From: Phoronis australis
Lineage: Eukaryota; Phoronida; Phoronidae
NCBI GenBank assembly: GCA_002633005.1
Contig: NMRA01000123.1
Location: 670,550 to 734,549, forward strand
Direction of reading: 5' to 3'
Length of the DNA: 64,000 nt
Each line of letters begins with the position of its first letter. The first letter of the stretch is position 1. Under the pieces are notes generated by a model. The model had not been told where the DNA came from, made no database searches, and was given only the letters and a program-made list of their open reading frames with translations. Below, piece by piece: positions 58,591 to 64,000 of the stretch. A program made the translations under genes and the position numbers.

Positions 58591-60111
58591 TAATAACACT
58601 AAACAATCTTAAAGGCACACTGTGACGTTGTACAATATCACGTTGTCTAATAAATGGCAGCTTTATGAAACAGCGGATAGCTCCGTTGACCAGCGGAATG
58701 TTTGACTCGTCTATCTTTATTCAAAATGCAACAGCAAATTACCGTTTTCAACCACCGACTATCTGTACAACGTCGAGACTACAAACAGATCAGTGGGAAT
58801 GAGCTTAACATTTTGAGCAAATATTAAAATTACTTGTCTTGTACATTTGTCAATACAACTAGAATGAAATATGAGCTCTGGTATTAGTGACCATAGGCTT
58901 GGTAACCATGACGACGTTTTCCTCTTAAAGTGATTACATGATAGAACTAACCACTGCCATTGGACGGATAATAAAACAAGATTGTTCCAGTATTTAGAAC
59001 TCAGTATTAAATAAATACAAAATATAAAGAATGACAAAAATAAATAAATATGGTGTTACAATAATAATACTAATTAAAACATACTGATGATGACATTTCA
59101 CTCTACCCTACAGTCTTTAAGTAAAAAATTGATTGCATCTAAAATAAGCAGGCCCAACTAATTAAAACTAACGACACACTATTTGCACAATAAAATGCTC
59201 GGTGTTAAAATTCTACGAACACATTGCTAAGTTCCTACATGCTATTCAGTATTAATTCTATGTGCAAACGCTATATGTTCAATCTTTGCAATGATGTGGA
59301 CTCTAACATTCCCTAATGAAAACGGATGAATAGAAAACAGTAATTAATAACAAAGAGAATAAAAGTTAAAATGCAATTAATTGAACTCTCATACACAACG
59401 CTTGAAAACCAGATTGACACAGTTTTTAAAAATGAATCTCCAACAAACACGATGCTATATACAATGAATAATATCAAATCAATAAATTTTTGATCTACAA
59501 CCCTTCCTTGACGCACACTTCCACAGTGTGTGTCTACTTGTCATTTCCATGACCCTCATTGAGTACAGCGCCACTCACGAGCTCAAGTCACACAAAGTAT
59601 TTCCTGTTCAGGGGGTTGGACATGAGATAGCTGTCGTCTTTACTTTTCCTTATGGGGGATATGTCCACTCTCGGAGCTGGAAGTATGAATAAGCAGGTCA
59701 CTCACACAATGGCAGCAACATGGCAAATAAGCATCATGCTAAGAAGAACTGATCAAAGCTAGGGATGAAGAAGTTTTGGTTTAGAATTTAATTAATAAAA
59801 CTGGGCAGACAGGGAGCAAAATGCCAAGGAGGACACATTTTGAAGGGAACTTTTATCAGAAAGAGCAAGAACGCAATGTCAAGTGTCTGACTGAACATTT
59901 GTTATGGTGGCAAAGTTATTATAAGTTCATACTAGACAGAATGAATGTACCACTAAAGCTTGTAATGAGAATGTTGGACCATTACCGGAGTTCACAATCA
60001 TATGAAATATGTTTGTTGCAAAAATGAAAATTCATTTGCCATGAACTAAAACTACCAATTATCCATTCTTAGATAAAATGAAACCAGGCTTAATCTTCTA
60101 AGCTTAGGTTT

Positions 60112-60545
60112 TGAGGGGAATAACATGATGTTCTGTTTTGAGGGGAATAATATGATGTTCTGTTGTGAGGAGAATAATACGATGTTCTGTTTTGAGGAGA
60201 ATAATACGATGCTCTGTTTTGAGGAGAATAATACGATGTTCTGTTTTGAGGGGAATAATACGATGTTCTGTTTTGAGGAGAATAATACGATGTTCTGTTT
60301 TGAGGGAAATAATATGATGTTCTGTTTTGAGGAGAATAATACGATGTTCTGTTTTGAGAATAATACGATGTTCTGTTTTGAGGGAAATAATATGATGTTC
60401 TGTTTTGAGGAGAATAATATGATGTTCTGTTTTGAGGGGAATATTACAATGTTCTGTTTTGAGGAGAATAATACGATGTTCTGTTTTGAGGGGAATAATA
60501 CGATGTTCTGTTGTGAGGGGAATAATACGATGTTCTGTTTTTTAC
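60112..60545. repeat. 27-bp minisatellite
   Basis: About 16 units of ATGATGTTCTGTTTTGAGG plus GGAATAAT (or ACGATG), one unit shortened. The period of nine codons gives a 146-codon MFCFEENNT-like frame on the + strand that is not a gene. It lies about 100 bp beyond the stop of the - strand coiled-coil gene, so probably in its 3' UTR. Confidence 0.95.
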
Positions 60546-60650
60546 AACTTGATCATGCTGACTGAGAACAGAAATGAGTTGAAACAAGGCTGAGATTCGA
60601 ACACCATAACGTAAGTCAACAAATTAGATGAAATTCAGAATATTCAATAA

Positions 60651-60825
60651 CTACTCACTGGACTCCAGATGTTTAGCGATGCTCCTATCAAGTTCCTTGG
60701 TCAGTTTTTGACTAAGCGAGTTGTTCAATCCATGACTGAATGGTTTTGTCAGGGGTGTTGATGCTGGCTGCAGCCACGAGGGAGCAGCCCCTGCCCCAAG
60801 CAGCATGTTGCGCTGTCTTTCAAAT
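60651..60825 (-). CDS. ANKRD26-like last coding exon
   Basis: The - strand acceptor is TTTCCTGCAG, entering in phase 2. It encodes FERQRNMLLGAGAAPSWLQP, then a Ser/Thr/Pro linker and LTKELDRSIAKHLESSE and TAG. It joins MELS from the previous exon. It is short and has no early Met, so it is easily missed. Confidence 0.78.
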
Positions 60826-63818
60826 CTGCAGGAAAATCAAACATGACTTAGCCCAATGGGCTTGATTTGGATGATCAAATAAAGCTTTCACACACACAGA
60901 CACACAAATGGCTCATAAGCCACAAATATTTTTGTGAGTTGTACTAGAAAATCCCAAGTTCAAATCCACCAAATTAAAATAAATGCTTCCGATAGTTTCT
61001 GGGCTAAAATGTTTCATCAAATATCAAAAAAAAATCACTTTTGCCAGTACCCATACTTCACTTGAGTGTAACAAACGTTTTGATGTCCAGTGTGGGCCTG
61101 AAGCACATAATTTTCTTGACCAAATTTGAACTGTGAAACCACATAGTCCCATCTTGTACTCACGACAGCTCCATGGAGGCAGCTGCACTCTTATCATTGG
61201 CCTTGGACAACTTGTCAACAAGCCTCTCTCTCAGCTTTGTCTCATTCTCGTATAGCTCCTTGTACTTGCGTGCCTCCATGTCCGTCGTCTCTCTCTTGGC
61301 CAGTGACTCGGAGTATGACTTGCGTAGGTTTGACACCTCATCCATCAAGTTCTTACGTGTCGTCTCCAGCTCAGTCTTCATCGCCAGTTCATTGTTCAGT
61401 CGCACCTGAAGATAACGCGTGATCATGATACATCAAAGCAACACTGTCACATCTCAAGGTAGCATGCGGTCATGATACACCAAGACAACACTGTCACATC
61501 TGAAGGTAGCATGCGGTCATGATACACTAAGACAACATTGTCACATCTGAAGGTGACAATGGTCATGATACACCAAGACAACACTGTCACATCTGAAGGT
61601 AGCATGCGGTCATGATACACTAAGACAACATTGTCACATCTGAAGGTGACAATGGTCATGATACACCAAGACAACACTGTCACATCTGAAGGTAACACAC
61701 GGTCATGATGCACTAACACAACATTTGTCACATCATTCACAGTCAGTACTAGGACTCGTTGCCAAATTCAGTTCTTTCTGTAGACTGACCATAGATACAT
61801 ATAATAATACCCCTGCCACACCAGTTAACCCTCGTCCAACGTTTCCAAACTCTTGGCCTACTCCTCCAGTTAGATATCAAAACCAGTCAACTTTACGCAG
61901 TCCATGTTACTCTGCCTTCCTACACTACCACTACCACCCACCTTATCCAACTTCTCTTTGATCTTAGCTCATTCATCACAGTCTTCCTCTGGAACAACTG
62001 CCACCTCTAAGAATAAATGCCCCTTTTCATTTATAAAAGCCCCCCCCCCTTTAATTACCTACCACTCACCCCGTTCAATTTTTCTTTGGTTTTAGCTCAT
62101 TCATACATTTTGATACTACCAACTTCCTCTGTAACGGTCTCATCTCCACCAATTAATGCCCCTTAAGGTTATCTAGGACCCTTATGATGTCAACTCTAAG
62201 TCAAATATCGAAAACACTATACTTTGTCAAATAAACTTAGAAAATAAATCCGAAACTAAAAGTGATCCATTTTTGTCGTTTTATTTACGTAAATAAATTG
62301 TATTTTAGTATACTTTGTCAATGATTAAAAGTATGTAGAATAATTATATTTTCTGAAAGAAGAAGCATTGAGGATTCTAAAAATATGGTTTTTACTACAG
62401 CTGTGTATTTATTATTGGAACATCATGTTTTTAATCATGTGAAAGAAAAGTACATTCATAGCAAAATAACCCCTCCTCCCAGCCGATTTTACTAAATATT
62501 TAAATGAAGACTTTACGTTATGTCTCTCAAAAACGCATTTGTGTAAAAAAACAGCAGTCTTATTGCTCGGTACAAGAAAAACTAAACATTTTATAGTTAA
62601 TTCCTAACAGCGTTTTTGAGGCATAACGTAAAGTTTTCAAACGTTTAAAGAAGTTTTAGTAAAATTACCTGAGAGATTATTTTGCTATGAATGTACCTAT
62701 CTTGCACATAAAAATTTGACTTAAGAACGTGGTCAGGTGACAAACACAATTTTCTGAAAGAAGAAAGATCGAGGATTCTATATGATTCTTGTGTATTTTT
62801 AATGGTTTACAAAGTATAGATTTTTCAATTTTTAACTTAGAGTTGAGGTCAGTTATTAAGGTCCTAGACAACCTTAAATTCCACACAAGCCCACCTCTAG
62901 TCCCCTAGCACTCACTGCATCTAACTTCTCCTTGGCCTTGGCCTGTTCCTCCAGATATGTGTTGACATCACCCAGCTTCCTGTTGAGTTCCTGGCGGGCG
63001 CTGGCCTCCATACCCTGTTGTAGTCTCTGCAGTTCACTACGCTCAATGTAGTTGTTGTTGACATGGGCCTACACAGGACATCAGTGAAAATTGAACTTGT
63101 CTAATGGTTTATCTAAAAGTACGACTGGGCGGACATAACTAGCTTTTTAGTATTAGGCATGGGGAGTCAAGATACGCACACCCTACACCCATCAGTGCAT
63201 TGACTATATTTACCCTGCAGGATGAGTGGACAAAAAATTGAATAAACGAAGGAGCCTCCGACGTTCTAAAACCCTTTTCATGTTGACATGGGTACATTCA
63301 GTCATGCAAATATGATTAACAGCCAACGTATGGTAACATGACAAGCGTTTTCTGTTAACAGAAGACAGGTCAGACAATACCAAAATGAATAGCCGAAAAA
63401 GTTCTCTCCTTTTTGCTACAAAATAAAACATGCACAACTCTGCACCCACTACATACTGTCATACAATAAGTGTTACATCAGATTGTTGACTGGGTCAACG
63501 GAAAAATCATATTCAGACACTTTCACAGTACTTGAATGGATATTACACAATCGTTATTCGTACAAGCCAAACTAGTAGCAATTAGACAACCTGACACCGT
63601 CTCATCACCAAACGACATGTTCACTAGAGCCAAACACATTCTCTGACCTTATAAGAGGACAGGTCATCCTCCAGTCGACGCTTAGCCTTCTCCATCTTGT
63701 TGAACGTCTTCTCGAGGTTTCTCAGAGTCCCAACCTCCATCTTCAGTGATTGGTTCTCGGCCTGCAGCCGTTCACTCTTGTCCAACTCAGACTCCAACTG
63801 ACCGCGCACCTCGTCCAG
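60651..63818 (-). CDS. ANKRD26/CCDC144-like coiled-coil protein, C-terminal part
   Basis: Four exons on the - strand: 63818-63648, 63068-62916, 61405-61164 and 60825-60651. They join in frame (phases 0,0,2) to 246 residues ending at TAG. The protein is a nearly continuous coiled coil. The segment KYKELYENETKLRERLVDKL and SKAND aligns with the KYKQLYLEELKVRxSLxxKL region I know from ANKRD26 and POTE proteins, and RQELNRKLGDVNTYLEEQAK aligns with the preceding part. ANKRD26 is a centriolar distal-appendage protein, so a centrosomal role is possible. The tail ends HLESSE. The gene continues beyond 64000, so ankyrin repeats cannot be checked. Confidence 0.85.
61164..61405 (-). CDS. ANKRD26-like coiled-coil exon (KYKELYENE)
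   Basis: The acceptor is GTTATCTTCAG|GTGCGA and the donor is CTGTC|GTGAGT; phase 0 in, phase 2 out. It encodes VRLNNELAMKTELETTRKNL through KYKELYENETKLRERLVDKL to MELS, with clear heptads. The acceptor lies inside the first degenerate unit of a minisatellite. Confidence 0.9.
61413..61735. repeat. 46-47 bp minisatellite with alternating units
   Basis: Units of GTCATGATACACCAAGACAA and CACTGTCACATCTGAAGGT end alternately in AGCATGCG and GACAATG, giving a higher-order dimer of about 93 bp. The array abuts the 61405 exon. The nearest unit (GATCATGATACATCAAAGCA) is a diverged one. Confidence 0.92.
62167..62873. mobile_element. TTAA-flanked non-autonomous transposon
   Basis: Flanks are TTAA at 62163-62166 and 62874-62877. 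Termini are GGTTATCTAGGACC at the left and GGTTGTCTAGGACC read inward at the right, each followed by a TCAACTCTAAGT block. Inside are shorter repeats: TTTACGTTATGTCTCTCAAA against its inverse TTTTGAGGCATAACGTAAAG, and GAAAGAAGAA-GAGGATTCTA in direct orientation. It lies in an intron of the ANKRD26-like gene, 42 bp from the 62916 splice donor. piggyBac-type or Kolobok-type is undecided. Confidence 0.75.
62916..63068 (-). CDS. ANKRD26-like coiled-coil exon (QELNRKLGDVNTYL)
   Basis: The acceptor is TGTCCTGTGTAG|GCCCAT and the donor is GATGCA|GTGAGT; exactly 51 codons, phase 0 on both sides. It encodes AHVNNNYIERSELQRLQQGM and then RQELNRKLGDVNTYLEEQAK. It has no long frame from an ATG, so it was found by splice signals and coiled-coil continuity. 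Confidence 0.85.
63648..63818 (-). CDS. ANKRD26-like coiled-coil exon (first visible)
   Basis: The acceptor is CCACTTGTAG|CTGGAC and the donor is TATAAG|GTCAGA; 57 codons, phase 0 on both sides. It encodes LDEVRGQLESELDKSERLQA and KMEKAKRRLEDDLSSYK, a coiled coil. The upstream exon must end in phase 0 and lie to the right, possibly beyond the window. Confidence 0.87.
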
Positions 63819-64000
63819 CTACAAGTGGACAACACACACTGGTGAATCCTACGGTTCAATGTTGTGATGTTTTCAAGCCAGGAACCATATAACAATGGGA
63901 ATCCAGATCCAAAAAGCAGTAACAATAACCAATTGGTTTTTAAGTAACCACTTTTTCAAGACGCTCCATTACAATTAAAGTCATGCACATAAGAATCGAA

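Larger units (their letters stand above)
57001..60650 (-). other. Probable 3' UTR and flank of the ANKRD26-like gene
   Basis: No coding exon is seen on either strand. It contains diverged repeats at 57720-58590 and a 27-bp minisatellite at 60112-60545. Transcript extent is inferred only from the - strand AATAAA at 56993-56998 and the lack of other genes. Confidence 0.35.

Noticed and set aside
60125-60565. 146-codon + strand frame of MFCFEENNT repeats
   Set aside because: A by-product of the 27-bp minisatellite.
61447-61740. 97-codon - strand repetitive frame
   Set aside because: It lies in the 47-bp minisatellite within an intron.
63955-64000. Another - strand exon of the coiled-coil gene (MERLEKV)
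   Set aside because: The heptad-like residues are suggestive, but no acceptor or good donor is visible before the window ends.

Overview
The window is animal nuclear DNA. It has split genes with GT-AG introns, A+T-rich introns and intergenic DNA, many small DNA transposons, a Penelope-like retroelement and several minisatellites. There are no bacterial-type operons. CUB-domain receptors, an ANKRD26/CCDC144-type coiled-coil gene, THAP-domain TTAA transposons and foldback elements point to a marine invertebrate, perhaps a lancelet-like or other deuterostome. That placement is inference. There is one 686-base assembly gap (47544-48229) and single Ns at 22665 and 44516.

About 4.4-32.1 kb holds two tandem paralogous receptor genes on the + strand, assembled here by eye from splice sites and intron phases. 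Gene 1 (4381-16889, 6 exons, 576 aa) encodes signal peptide, CUB, CUB, Ser/Thr stalk, one membrane span and a tyrosine-rich cytoplasmic tail. Gene 2 (20875-32102, 5 exons, 394 aa) has the same plan with one CUB and a stalk built of three 19-residue repeats. The extracellular modules are all flanked by phase 1 introns and the TM/tail intron is phase 2 in both. Both tails end in the same EWT(D/E)NSxYDS motif. I do not recognise this family; it is the best candidate for an undescribed receptor system here.

About 43.6-54.7 kb holds a 7-exon short-chain dehydrogenase/reductase on the + strand (339 aa, RDH/DHRSX-like). It keeps the nucleotide-binding and Tyr/Lys catalytic motifs but has Thr-Cys where the catalytic serine motif normally lies. 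Convergent to it, the last four coding exons (246 aa) of an ANKRD26/CCDC144-like coiled-coil gene lie on the - strand at 60651-63818 and continue past the right edge. The 55-60.6 kb interval probably holds the two 3' UTRs.

Mobile and repetitive DNA fills the rest: two THAP-type TTAA elements (229-2600; 33150-34774) with another TTAA element nested in the first (462-1433); a third TTAA-flanked element (62167-62873); a broken Penelope-like element with RT and GIY-YIG (35369-36791); a cluster of long foldback hairpins (39379-41371); several MITE pairs; a tRNA-derived SINE head; and minisatellites of 10, 20, 24, 27, 32 and 46-47 bp.
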